NCBI RefSeq assembly: GCF_014204525.1
Contig: NZ_JACHLP010000005.1
Coordinates: 421,277 to 485,276 of the forward strand
DNA: 64,000 nucleotides
Direction of reading: 5' to 3'
From: Roseateles oligotrophus
GTDB taxonomy: Bacteria > Pseudomonadota > Gammaproteobacteria > Burkholderiales > Burkholderiaceae_C
Positions 15,940 through 25,065 of the stretch are shown here, piece by piece; position 1 is the stretch's first letter; each line of letters opens with the position of its first letter. A model generated the notes under the pieces. The model made no database searches. It saw only the letters and a list, made by a program, of their open reading frames with translations, and was not told where the DNA came from. The position numbers were made by a program, and so were the translations under genes.

Positions 15940-17217
15940 TCAAACAAACACGCGCGCACATGTCGAGGCATATTCCTTCACCAGCGCTCTCATCCCAATC
16001 GATTGGAGCAGATGCTCCACGATCTCAGTCGGCCCCTCTTCGCTCAGTGCTTCCAGGCACTTCAGCACACAAGCAGGCTCCACGCCAGTGAGCTCCGCCC
16101 AGCGCCGCACCTTGTCGGCCAGGGTGCCAAGCTGGCTGATGCCCGGCGCCCGGGTCCGCACGACTGGGACGATCCGCCCTTCCAGCTTGGCCTGCGCAGC
16201 GCCTGCCAGCAATCGGCTGATTGCGGCGCGATCGACCGCGTGGCGATCCTCGTCCGCGACTGTCCAGCGTACGCGCACATGCGCCCCCTCCACCCCGTGA
16301 CTGGCGATGGCCTCGCGCAGCGCCTCCAGATCCGGTTGCCCTTCGAACACGATGTCGATAGTGCGCCGCGCCGGCGTCGGCACCAGCATGCACGCCCCGG
16401 CATCGGCGCTCACCTCCCAAAGCAGAAAACCCTTCTCGCCCTCTTCCCCGAAGTGGAAGCGCCCGATGGAGCCGGCATAGGCGATGCACTGGCGGCCAGC
16501 CGGCCCGTTCTGTTCCCAGGATTGATGGCGGTGGATGTGGCCCAGCATCACGGCCTGGGTTTCGGCGCTGAACAGCACGCCGGTGCTGAATTCGTGGTCG
16601 AAACCCGCCATCGGCACGCCATGCTCGGAGAGGCTGCCGAACACCGTTCCATGCGAAACGGCGACAGTCGGAGTGCCTTGTGCCTTCGCCCGCCGGTTGG
16701 TGGGCGCAAAGCCCGCGAGCAGCAGCGCCAGGTGCTCTCCCACCGCCTGGGGCGCATCGACCGCGCCGACGGTGGCTGCGACTACGGCCTTGTTGATGGT
16801 CGGCACGCATGACAGCAGCAGCCGCGCGCCCATCGGCACGTCCTCGAAGCGCCAGCTGCTGGAGGCCTGCCAAAAGCCCTCCCGCGTCAGCGCAACCTGC
16901 TCGATGCGGTCGGCGACATGCACCGGATGGCGCGCTCCCAGCAGCCGGAACACCGAAAGCGTCCCCGGCGGCTCGTGCGAAAACGTCCCCTGCAGCATCA
17001 GCACCGGGCAATGGTCGGCCAGCCGGCGCACCTGCGCCAGAAGCTTGAGGGTGGCCGGCTCATGCAGGTCCAGGCCGTGGTCGGTGGCATCCCCCGAGAG
17101 GATCGCCGCCTCGACCCGTTCGGCGATCGCCCGATCGACCGCAGCCCCAAAGCACCGATCCGCCTCCTCCAGCGTCGCAGCGCCGTAGTGCAGATCGGAA
17201 AAGTGAGCGATGCGCAT
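15940..17217 (-). CDS. Mre11/SbcD-like metallophosphoesterase
   Basis: 425 aa. Motifs of the calcineurin-like fold: FSDLHYG (residues 6-12), SGDATDHG, a late SHGTVFG and LGHIHRHQ. The usual third motif GNH(D/E) is replaced by GTFSHE, so metal binding may be altered. The C-terminal 150 residues are a Mre11-like capping region. It starts at the stop of the upstream gene (ATG 17217; an overlapping TTG also exists). Likely partner of the SbcC-like ATPase, although that gene now lies 2.6 kb away. Confidence 0.8.
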   Translation of the reverse strand: MRIAHFSDLHYGAATLEEADRCFGAAVDRAIAERVEAAILSGDATDHGLDLHEPATLKLLAQVRRLADHCPVLMLQGTFSHEPPGTLSVFRLLGARHPVHVADRIEQVALTREGFWQASSSWRFEDVPMGARLLLSCVPTINKAVVAATVGAVDAPQAVGEHLALLLAGFAPTNRRAKAQGTPTVAVSHGTVFGSLSEHGVPMAGFDHEFSTGVLFSAETQAVMLGHIHRHQSWEQNGPAGRQCIAYAGSIGRFHFGEEGEKGFLLWEVSADAGACMLVPTPARRTIDIVFEGQPDLEALREAIASHGVEGAHVRVRWTVADEDRHAVDRAAISRLLAGAAQAKLEGRIVPVVRTRAPGISQLGTLADKVRRWAELTGVEPACVLKCLEALSEEGPTEIVEHLLQSIGMRALVKEYASTCARVFV

Positions 17218-17219
17218 GG

Positions 17220-18506
17220 TCAAGCCCTCCCTGCCATCGCGCCCAGGACACAGTCGACCTTGTCGGCGTAGCCTTCCGGATCATTGGCGTAGCGCTCCAA
17301 CTCGTCCCAGGCGCGGCCGCGGCCATGGGGGTTGATCTTCCAGCCCCGACCCCAGCGCCGGTCGGCGTACTGCTGGAAGCGCCCAGCATCCAGACCCATC
17401 GCCTCGGCGCGCCCCAGCAACTGTTCAAGCGTGGGATGGCCTGGGCGCATGGGCGCGGCCACGTCCACCGGCTTCGCATCGCCCTCAATGGCCTTGTCGG
17501 CTGCAGCCGGATGCCCCGCCGGCACGCCTTCGAGCACCTGCTCGGCCATGCTCGCCTGCATGATGGCTGCCTCCGTATCCTCGCCGTCGCGCAAGAGCGC
17601 GGTCACGTCGATAGGTGCCTCCAGTTCGATGATCCACTGCGGCACGCGCACGGCGCGCCCGTTCTCGTCGATGTGCGGCACCTCGCGCAGCACCTTGGTG
17701 AGATAGAAGGTCTCGCGCGCCCGGCCAAGGAAGCCTGAGATCCGGCCACCCCGCATGTGGCCGATGGCCTGGAAGCGCTGGATCGCATTGCTCATCGCAT
17801 AGAAGCTCGTCGTCGGCAGCTCCAGCGCGCTGATGGTGCGGATGCCCGGTATGAAGAAAAGAAAGCGGCCGGTCAGGTTGCACTCACGCGCTTGGTATTC
17901 CGGGCAGGATTCAGGATCGCAGACCCCGCCGTTGTCCTCGCGCAGCATGGTCTTGCGTCCACCGAAGATGCGGATCGTGCGCCGGCCGGTATGATCCATC
18001 GGAACCGGCGCGTGGCACATGCAATGGCGCGTCACGCCATCGGCCGAATACTGCGACCAGAAGCGCTTATCGTGGGTACCCCAGGCGGCCAGCTCGTGGG
18101 GCATGACGCTCTGCCAGTGATCGGCCGGGAACACCACGGGGAAGCGGTAGAGGCGATGCCCCTGGCCCCGCTCCTCGCCGTAGGCGTCGAGGATCTGTTG
18201 CGCGACCTCCGGGTTGGGGAAGTCCTGTGCCCGAACAGTGAACCATGGCAGGTTCCGCGGCACCAGTGGCGACTTCAACTGCGGCAAGGCCTCCTTCAGG
18301 GCCCGCTCGATCTGCTCGAACGAATGGCCGTCGGCCACGCCCTGCTTGTAGATTTCCTTCGCTTGCGGCACCTCGGCCGCGCGCTTGGTGAGCACCATGA
18401 TGCCCGGACGAATCTTGCCGCCGGTCGGGATGCGTGCAGGCCCCTGGCCCAGCAGTGTCGGCTGCGCGACGGAACCGTCCTGAATGGTGACGATGGCGTT
18501 CGCCAT
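17220..18506 (-). CDS. Cys-rich element protein (often called hydrolase or metal-binding)
   Basis: 428 aa. A central Cys/His cluster (RHCMCHAPVP, then VCDPESCPEYQARECN) suggests a bound metal. A similar protein is common in integrative elements, where it is annotated only as a hydrolase or metal-binding protein, next to the phosphoesterase and ATPase genes. The start MANAIVTIQDGS has a clean AAGGAG. The open frame continues beyond the start into antisense of the ABC gene; that extension is not coding. It could act in DNA processing with the two downstream genes. Confidence 0.65.
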   Translation of the reverse strand: MANAIVTIQDGSVAQPTLLGQGPARIPTGGKIRPGIMVLTKRAAEVPQAKEIYKQGVADGHSFEQIERALKEALPQLKSPLVPRNLPWFTVRAQDFPNPEVAQQILDAYGEERGQGHRLYRFPVVFPADHWQSVMPHELAAWGTHDKRFWSQYSADGVTRHCMCHAPVPMDHTGRRTIRIFGGRKTMLREDNGGVCDPESCPEYQARECNLTGRFLFFIPGIRTISALELPTTSFYAMSNAIQRFQAIGHMRGGRISGFLGRARETFYLTKVLREVPHIDENGRAVRVPQWIIELEAPIDVTALLRDGEDTEAAIMQASMAEQVLEGVPAGHPAAADKAIEGDAKPVDVAAPMRPGHPTLEQLLGRAEAMGLDAGRFQQYADRRWGRGWKINPHGRGRAWDELERYANDPEGYADKVDCVLGAMAGRA

Positions 18507-18783
18507 GTTTCGCTCCTTCATGAACCTCGGCAGATGCCGACAATTCATGCTCTCAGCGCGCCGCCACCTTTCAAGTCCGCAAACGTCCTCGCCTCCCGAC
18601 CGGAACAAGCGTCTGCCCGTCCCTGCCCTCGCGATTTCCCCCTGCGTGAAATGCAAGGTCAACCGAACGCCGAGGCTGAAGCGCCGCTCATGGCATCTCA
18701 GCACGACCGTGCGCGTCGTCTGACCTCGCTGGCGCTGGCGAGCGCTGGCGGGATGGACGGGTTCCCGGTGGACCGGAAAGCCA

Positions 18784-20607
18784 CTATTCGGTCGAAGCTG
18801 CCTGCCGGACATGCCAGGCCTTGGCAAGCAGCTGCGCTGCCCACATCGCGCGGTAACGCCCTTCCTGGGCAAGGAGTTCGTCGTGCCGGCCTTGCTGCAC
18901 GAGCCGGCCGCCATCGATGACCAGAATCCGGTCGGCCGCCGCGATGGTGGAAAGCCGGTGGGCGATGACGATGACGGTGCGGCTCTCCACCAGCGCGTCG
19001 ATGGCCCGCTGCACGGCCAGCTCGCTCTCGGTGTCGAGCGCCGCGGTCGGCTCGTCGAGGATGACGATGGGTGCGTCCTTGAGCAGGGCGCGGGCGATGG
19101 AGATGCGCTGGCGTTCGCCGCCGGACAGGCGCGCGCCGATGTCGCCCAGGCGCGTGTCCCAGCCCTGCGGCAGGCGTTCGATGAAGTCCAGGCACTGCGC
19201 GGCGCGGGCGGCCTCGCGCACTGCCTCGTCGCCCGCATCGGGGCGGGCCATGCGGATGTTGGCGATGACCGTGTCGTCGAACAGGTAGACGTCCTGGAAC
19301 ACGGTGGAGACGAGGCCATTGAGTACATCGGGCGTCATCTCGCGCAGGTCGATGCCGCCGATCAGGATGCGGCCCGCCTGCGGATCGGCGTGGCGCATCA
19401 GCAGGCGGGTGATGGTGGTCTTGCCCGAGCCCGAGGGGCCGACCAGCGCCGTCATGCCGCGCTCGGGCAGATCAACGCTGAAGTCGGCGAGCACCGGCGC
19501 GTCGCGCGCCGCGTCCTGACCCGCGTAATGGAAGCACACGTCTTCGAAGCGTACGCTAAACGCCGCGGGCATGTGCGCCGGCTCGCGCTGCGGCAACGGC
19601 GGCACGGCCAGCAGTGCCTCGATACGGTCCAGGGCCGCCTCGACCAGCTCGACGATGTTGGTGTAGCTGAGGAAGTTGGCCAGCGGCTCGGAGAACCGCA
19701 CCAGTACGACCAGCCACGCGGCCAGCAGGGCCGGCTCCAGCGTGCCCGCTGCCACCCAACCGGCGCCCGCTGCGGCCGTGGCGAGCAGGCCCAGCTCGAC
19801 CACGCTGGCGAAGATGATCTTCGGCCCGGCGGCCTTGCGCTGGCCGATGGTCTGCACGCGCTCGACCTGCGCGAACGAGGCTTGCAGCGCAACGGCCTTT
19901 TCGCCCTCGCAGCGCGCGGCGCGCAGAACCGGCAGGCCCTGCGCGTATTCGACGATGTCGGCGTTGGCGCGTCGATGGGCGTCTTCCAGCGCGCGCATGC
20001 CGCGTGCCTGGTAGGGGCGGCGCCAGCGATACAACGCGACGACGGGCGGGTAGACCAGCAGCAGCGCGAGCCCCAGGCGCCAGTCCACGGCCAAGAGCGC
20101 CAGCGCCAGCACCGGCGGCATCACGACGACCTGCGCGATCAGGTTGGCGACGGTCAGGGTGTAGTTGAAGTTCTCGTCCACGTTGCCCAGCAGTGCGGCG
20201 TTCATTTCGCCGGCGCGCTTGTCCTGGATGGCTTCCAGCGGCATGCGGCGCAACTGCTCGCCCAGCCGCGTGCGCAGGGCATGGGTGGCGCGCGCCATGT
20301 GGCCATGGAAGTCGAAGCCCTGGGCGCGCCAGCGCAGCGCGGAGGCAATCAGCGCCAGCGCCACGAAGGCGAGCAGCCAGCGCGATGCGGCGGAGCCATC
20401 GGGTTCGCGGTTCGCGGTGCCCACCAGCGCGGCAAGCATCGGAAACACGCAGGCCAAGGCCAAGCCCTGCACGGCGGCGGCGGCCGCCAGACCGGCGAGG
20501 CTGGCGCGCAACGCCTGCGCCTCGCCGCCGGTGCTGCGCAGCAGGCGCTGCAGCAGTTGGCGCCAGGTGGCGAGGGGGGCGACGTGGGCAATGGTTGCGG
20601 TACTCAT
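18784..20607 (-). CDS. Siderophore-type ABC transporter, fused TMD-NBD (YbtP/YbtQ-like)
   Basis: 607 aa. The N-terminal half has six predicted membrane segments. The C-terminal half has Walker A GPSGSGKTT, signature LSGGERQR and Walker B VILDEPTA. This exporter-fold half-transporter type includes YbtP/YbtQ and IrtA/B, which import Fe-siderophores. It is last in the operon, coupled to the permease gene upstream by a 4-bp overlap, and would form a heterodimer with the other ABC protein at 21923-23797. An export role is the alternative. Confidence 0.82.
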   Translation of the reverse strand: MSTATIAHVAPLATWRQLLQRLLRSTGGEAQALRASLAGLAAAAAVQGLALACVFPMLAALVGTANREPDGSAASRWLLAFVALALIASALRWRAQGFDFHGHMARATHALRTRLGEQLRRMPLEAIQDKRAGEMNAALLGNVDENFNYTLTVANLIAQVVVMPPVLALALLAVDWRLGLALLLVYPPVVALYRWRRPYQARGMRALEDAHRRANADIVEYAQGLPVLRAARCEGEKAVALQASFAQVERVQTIGQRKAAGPKIIFASVVELGLLATAAAGAGWVAAGTLEPALLAAWLVVLVRFSEPLANFLSYTNIVELVEAALDRIEALLAVPPLPQREPAHMPAAFSVRFEDVCFHYAGQDAARDAPVLADFSVDLPERGMTALVGPSGSGKTTITRLLMRHADPQAGRILIGGIDLREMTPDVLNGLVSTVFQDVYLFDDTVIANIRMARPDAGDEAVREAARAAQCLDFIERLPQGWDTRLGDIGARLSGGERQRISIARALLKDAPIVILDEPTAALDTESELAVQRAIDALVESRTVIVIAHRLSTIAAADRILVIDGGRLVQQGRHDELLAQEGRYRAMWAAQLLAKAWHVRQAASTE

Positions 20608-21926
20608 GGCAGGGCTCGGGCCGGTGTGGCGGTGAAGGCTCGGCTGGCGCGCTCGTCCACCGCGGCGTGGACATCCACGCGCGGAAGTGCCCGCCAGGCC
20701 CAGGCGATGTAGGTGGCGTAGGCCGCACCGGCCAGAGCGAAATGTGCCGCGTAGCCCAGGCGCGCCGTCGAGACGCCGGCCAGCGCGCCGAGCGCGAGGC
20801 CCCCGAGGCTCTCGGCGCACATCACCAGCGTGAGGTCGGTGCCTGGCTGGCGGCCGATGACAGCACGGGTGAATACGGTGAAGAAGCCCATCGACGCCAC
20901 GCCGTCGGCCACCGCCTGCAGCGCTGGCAGCAGTACGTAGACCCAATCCCACTCGATGCCCGATGTCGGCAGCCAGGTGATGCCAAGGCCGCCGTGGATG
21001 CATGCGGCCAGCAGACCCAGCAGCAGCGCCACACACAGACCCGCCCCGGCTGCCACACCGCGCGCGGACAGCCCCTTGCGGCCAAGCAGCCAGGCGCCCA
21101 GCGGAGCACCCACCAGTCCCCACAACCCCAGGTTCACCGCGGTCATGATGCCCACCTGCTCCAGCGTGACGCCGTGGTCCACCCAGAAGCTCTTGACCAT
21201 GGATTCGCTGGCGGCGCTGGCGCTCTTGAACAGCAGGGCCAGCGCGAGCAGCGTCCACGGATGGGCACGCTCGAAGAAGCCGCGCAGCCGCACCCGCGCC
21301 GCGTCGTCCCGGGCTCGAGGTTCGAGTGCACCGCTGGGTGTCCGCGCCGCCGGCATCATCCGAATCGCCATGGCGGCCGCGACGATCATGGCCGACGCGC
21401 AGGCGAGCATGAAGGCGGCCCAGCCCGCCGTGGCACCGGCCAGCAGCAGACCGGCGCCGCCAGCCAACATGCCGCCCGTGAAACCGGCGAAACGCAGGGT
21501 GTTGATGCGTGCAGCGCCGATGGCCCCTCGGCGGACGATGGCATGGCGATCGGTGGCGACATCCTGCGTCGCGCAGGCGGCGGCCAGCAGGGTCAGCAAC
21601 GCCAGCCCGGGCAGGAAGTGCGTGCGCAGGTCCACCGCCGCCAGGACGGCGTAGGCCAGGGCCGCGGCGAGTTGCGTGGCGGCGATGACGCGGCCGCAAC
21701 CCAGCCGTACCGCCAGGCGCTCGACCGGCGCGGCCCACAGGAATTTCAACGCCCAGGGCAGGAAGGTCAGGCTCACCAAGCCGATGGTGTCCAGCGCGGC
21801 GCCATGGCTGCGCAGCCACGCCGGCAAGCCGAGCCAGGCCAGCCCGGTGGGCAGGCCCTGGGCGAAGAACAGAACGGCCAGCAATGCGTCGTCGCGGCGA
21901 TTGGTCTGAGGGGCGGGAGTGGTCAT
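20604..21926 (-). CDS. RhtX/FptX-like siderophore permease (MFS)
   Basis: 440 aa with about 12 hydrophobic segments. FFAQGLPTGLAWLGLPAWLR and ATQDVATDRHAI are hallmarks of the AmpG/RhtX/FptX branch, inner membrane permeases for siderophores such as rhizobactin and pyochelin. It sits between two ABC genes with 4-bp overlaps on both sides. The start ATG at 21926 is inside the upstream stop overlap. Confidence 0.8.
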   Translation of the reverse strand: MTTPAPQTNRRDDALLAVLFFAQGLPTGLAWLGLPAWLRSHGAALDTIGLVSLTFLPWALKFLWAAPVERLAVRLGCGRVIAATQLAAALAYAVLAAVDLRTHFLPGLALLTLLAAACATQDVATDRHAIVRRGAIGAARINTLRFAGFTGGMLAGGAGLLLAGATAGWAAFMLACASAMIVAAAMAIRMMPAARTPSGALEPRARDDAARVRLRGFFERAHPWTLLALALLFKSASAASESMVKSFWVDHGVTLEQVGIMTAVNLGLWGLVGAPLGAWLLGRKGLSARGVAAGAGLCVALLLGLLAACIHGGLGITWLPTSGIEWDWVYVLLPALQAVADGVASMGFFTVFTRAVIGRQPGTDLTLVMCAESLGGLALGALAGVSTARLGYAAHFALAGAAYATYIAWAWRALPRVDVHAAVDERASRAFTATPARALP

Positions 21927-23797
21927 ACGGGGGTCTTTGTGCCGGGAGTGGTGTGCAAGGTCCAGTGCTGGGCGCGCTCGTAGCCGGCCCACAGGCGCGC
22001 ATAAACGCCTTGTGCTGCGCCTTGGCCTGCCAGCAGCGCCTCGTGCGTGCCGAACTCGGTCAGGTGGCCGCGGTCGAACACCAAGATCTGGTCAGCGTCG
22101 CGGATGGTGGCCAGGCGGTGTGCGACCATGAGCACCGTCTTGCCTCGCATCAGGGCCGACAGCGCCTGCACCAGTGCGGCCTCGTTCTCCGGGTCGGCGA
22201 AGGCGGTGGCCTCATCGAGCACGAGGATGGGCCGGTTCTGCAGGATGGCGCGGGCGATGGTGATGCGCTGGCGCTGCCCGCCCGAGAGGAACACGCCGCG
22301 CTCGCCGGCCGGGGTGTCATAGCCTCGCGGCAGCGCGCTGATGAACTCGTGCGCCTGCGCCGCGGTGGCCGCGGCGACCACCTCGTCCATCGTCGCCTCG
22401 GGCAGGCCCAGGCGGATGTTGTCGGCGATGCTGCTGGCGAACAGGAAGGTGTCCTGGAAGACGAAGGCCACGTGCCGCATCAAGGTGTCGGCGCTCATCT
22501 CGCGCACGTCCACGCCGCCGACGAGCACGCGGCCGGCGTTCACGTCCCAGAAGCGCGGGATCAGGCGCGCCACGGTCGTCTTGCCCGCCCCCGATGGCCC
22601 CACCAGCGCGGTGACGGTGCCCGGCGCCGCGCAAAAGCTCACGTTGCTCAACGCGGGCTCGGCGGCATCGGCACCGTAGCTGAAGCAGACGTGTTCGAAG
22701 CGCACGCTGGCGTCGGCAGGCGCGCGCTCTTGCGCCGCCGCGGGCTGCGGCAGCACGGGCAACTCCAGCACCTGCTGGATGCGACGCACCGACAACATGG
22801 TCTTGTCCACCAGATGCATCAGCGTCATCAACGGCAGCATGGCCTCGGCCACGCCGGCGCCCAGCAGCAGCACGGCCAGCCAGGTGCCGAAGTCGAGCCG
22901 GCCGGCCTGGAACTGCCAGCCGCCCATCGCCAGCAGCACGGCCAGCGTGGGTAGCGCACTCATGGCCGCCATGCCGAAACGCGCGCTGAACGCTGCGCCC
23001 GCGTACCAGCGCAGGAGCACGTCCAGGTAACTGTCGAGTGCGCGCTGGTAGCGGCCGAAGGTGGACTGACCGGTGTCGAAGGTGCGGACCACCGGCATGG
23101 CCTGGACGAACTCCACCACAGCGGCGCTGACCTGTTCGCGCGCCTCGTTGTACCGACGCACCATCACGGTCCGGTCGCGCATGGCCAGGCTCAGCACGGC
23201 CAGGCCTGCCAGCACCACACCCAGCGCGGCCAGCGCCAGACGCCAGTCAAGCGCGAACATCAGCGCCAGGCTTGCGAGAGGCGCCACGGCGGCGCGAGCA
23301 AACAGCGGTGTGCTGTCGGCCACGAAGACATGCAGCGCATTCACGTCGTCCTGCATGACCTTGGCCAGCGCCCCCGAGCCCAGGCGCTGGACCTCACCCA
23401 TGGACACGCGGGCCGCATGCTCGGCCACCCGCGTGCGCAGGATCGTCTCCAGCCGGAAGGCAGCGTAGTGGGACTGGTTGAAGGCCGTGATGCGCAGCAC
23501 GAGGAACAGCACCGTGCCGAGCGCAGCCAGCGCCAGCCAAGGCCATGGATCTGGGGCGGTCTCTGTGAGCAGCGCGCGCACCATCCAGGCCAGCGCCCCG
23601 AGCACGACGAATTGGCACAGTGTGGCCAGCGCAGACAGGGCCATAGCGAACTGGATGCGCCTGCGCACCGGTTGCATGATCCGCCACGGGGAGGCATGCA
23701 CCGATCGAGGCGTTGGTGCTGCGGTATCACCCGCCTGCGGATCGGCTGGGGGAGGCAGTGCCGAGCGATCGGCTGTCGCGGTGTTGGACGTGTTCAT
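21923..23797 (-). CDS. Siderophore-type ABC transporter, fused TMD-NBD (partner)
   Basis: 624 aa. Six N-terminal membrane segments, then Walker A GPSGAGKTT, signature LSGGQRQR and Walker B ILVLDEATA. It resembles the first member of a YbtPQ/PchHI-like pair. An N-terminal 40-residue alanine/proline stretch precedes the first helix. It overlaps both neighbours by 4 bp. Probably a heterodimer with the ABC protein at 18784. Confidence 0.82.
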   Translation of the reverse strand: MNTSNTATADRSALPPPADPQAGDTAAPTPRSVHASPWRIMQPVRRRIQFAMALSALATLCQFVVLGALAWMVRALLTETAPDPWPWLALAALGTVLFLVLRITAFNQSHYAAFRLETILRTRVAEHAARVSMGEVQRLGSGALAKVMQDDVNALHVFVADSTPLFARAAVAPLASLALMFALDWRLALAALGVVLAGLAVLSLAMRDRTVMVRRYNEAREQVSAAVVEFVQAMPVVRTFDTGQSTFGRYQRALDSYLDVLLRWYAGAAFSARFGMAAMSALPTLAVLLAMGGWQFQAGRLDFGTWLAVLLLGAGVAEAMLPLMTLMHLVDKTMLSVRRIQQVLELPVLPQPAAAQERAPADASVRFEHVCFSYGADAAEPALSNVSFCAAPGTVTALVGPSGAGKTTVARLIPRFWDVNAGRVLVGGVDVREMSADTLMRHVAFVFQDTFLFASSIADNIRLGLPEATMDEVVAAATAAQAHEFISALPRGYDTPAGERGVFLSGGQRQRITIARAILQNRPILVLDEATAFADPENEAALVQALSALMRGKTVLMVAHRLATIRDADQILVFDRGHLTEFGTHEALLAGQGAAQGVYARLWAGYERAQHWTLHTTPGTKTPV

Positions 23798-25065
23798 GAC
23801 GGACGGGCCGGTGTGGGGGGCGTTGCGGGAGCCGGCGGGGTCGACAGGCGGGGGCGCCAGGCCAGCACCACCGACGCGAGGGCGGCGAGCGCGCCGACGA
23901 GCAGCGTGTCGCGCATGCCCAGCGCGTCGATCAGCAGCGGCGCCAGCGTGGCCGAGCCCATGCTGGACAGCATGAACACGCTGAACTGCAGGCTGTAGTC
24001 GGTTCCCGCGCTGGCGGGGTGGACGCGGTCCATCATCAGCGTGGCCAGCACCACGTGCAGCGGCGTGTAGCACAGGAAGTAGAGGCACACGGCCAGCGTC
24101 AGGGCGGCGTCGCTCCCGCCAGCGCCGCCCCAGCCGGCCCAGGGGGCCAGCAGCGCCGCACTGCCGAAGAGATTGATGGCCGCGGCCATGATCAGTGCGC
24201 GCCGCCGCCCCCAGCGCGGCAGCAGCCAGCCGACCGCCAGCGCCGAGGCCGCCGAGAGCAGCGAACCAGCGACGTTGGTCACCAGGCCGATGCGCTCCAT
24301 GCTCCAGCCCGCCGTCACCAGCAGCGGCGTCACCAGGCCGTAGGCCAGTCCGGCCGCGAAGGGAAACAGGAGCAGCACGAACAGCCAGCCGACGCCCCCG
24401 GCATCGGGCCAGAAGGTGCGCAGGCGCCCGTACAGGGTGCGCGCGGACAGGGGCGTCAGGCGCTGTCCGGGCTCGCGCAGCCAGACAAGCTGTACGAGCG
24501 ACACGGCCGTGCCTGCGGCGAGCCACCCCATGCAGGCGCCCCAGCCGATGCTCGGATAGGCCATCACCAGCACGCCGCCGCCGAGCAGATTCCCCAGCAG
24601 GCCGCCGGCCGTCTGGATGCCGTTGCCCAGGCCCCGTTCGGCCTCGGGCAGCGTGCGGCAGGCAATGGCGTCGGTGGCCACGTCCTGCGTCGCCGACAGC
24701 ACGGCGACGAGCACGGCCAGCGCATAGACGGCGGCAAAGTCCGCGACCGGATCGAACGCCATCATGGCCAGCGGCGCGACCACCAAGCCGGCCTGCGTGA
24801 GCAGCAGCCAGCCGCGGTAATGTCCCAGCCGGGCCCAGCTGAAATGGTCGAGCAGCGGCGCCCACAGCAGCTTGAAGGCCCACACCGTGCCGAGCAGGTA
24901 GATCAGGCTCAGGCGCGACATGGAGGCGCCCTGCTCCTGCAACAGCGCGACCAGCGCCACCGACAGGAAGCCGAGGGCGAGGAACTGGGTGGTGTAGAGG
25001 CTACCCAGTAGCCACCAGGTGCCGGCCGGAGTGCGCAGGCGTGTCGTCGTCGCAACTTCGGTCAT
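23794..25065 (-). CDS. Second RhtX/FptX-like permease (MFS)
   Basis: 423 aa, about 12 hydrophobic segments, with the same LSATQDVATDAIACR signature as the other permease but otherwise quite different, so not a recent duplicate. Having two such permeases plus an ABC pair in one operon is unusual and may mean separate steps (uptake and return of the ligand). Overlaps the CDF gene and the ABC gene by 4 bp. Confidence 0.8.
   Translation of the reverse strand: MTEVATTTRLRTPAGTWWLLGSLYTTQFLALGFLSVALVALLQEQGASMSRLSLIYLLGTVWAFKLLWAPLLDHFSWARLGHYRGWLLLTQAGLVVAPLAMMAFDPVADFAAVYALAVLVAVLSATQDVATDAIACRTLPEAERGLGNGIQTAGGLLGNLLGGGVLVMAYPSIGWGACMGWLAAGTAVSLVQLVWLREPGQRLTPLSARTLYGRLRTFWPDAGGVGWLFVLLLFPFAAGLAYGLVTPLLVTAGWSMERIGLVTNVAGSLLSAASALAVGWLLPRWGRRRALIMAAAINLFGSAALLAPWAGWGGAGGSDAALTLAVCLYFLCYTPLHVVLATLMMDRVHPASAGTDYSLQFSVFMLSSMGSATLAPLLIDALGMRDTLLVGALAALASVVLAWRPRLSTPPAPATPPTPARPS

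Noticed and set aside
17220..19328. A 702-codon open frame covering the Cys-rich protein and part of the ABC gene
   Set aside because: The N-terminal 270 codons are antisense to or out of frame with a clear ABC transporter and are arginine/serine-rich. The good ribosome site is at 18506.
21923..24883. A 986-codon frame that would fuse the permease region to the ABC protein
   Set aside because: Its first 360 codons are the permease gene in another frame. The ABC start at 23797 is coupled to the permease stop by a 4-bp overlap.
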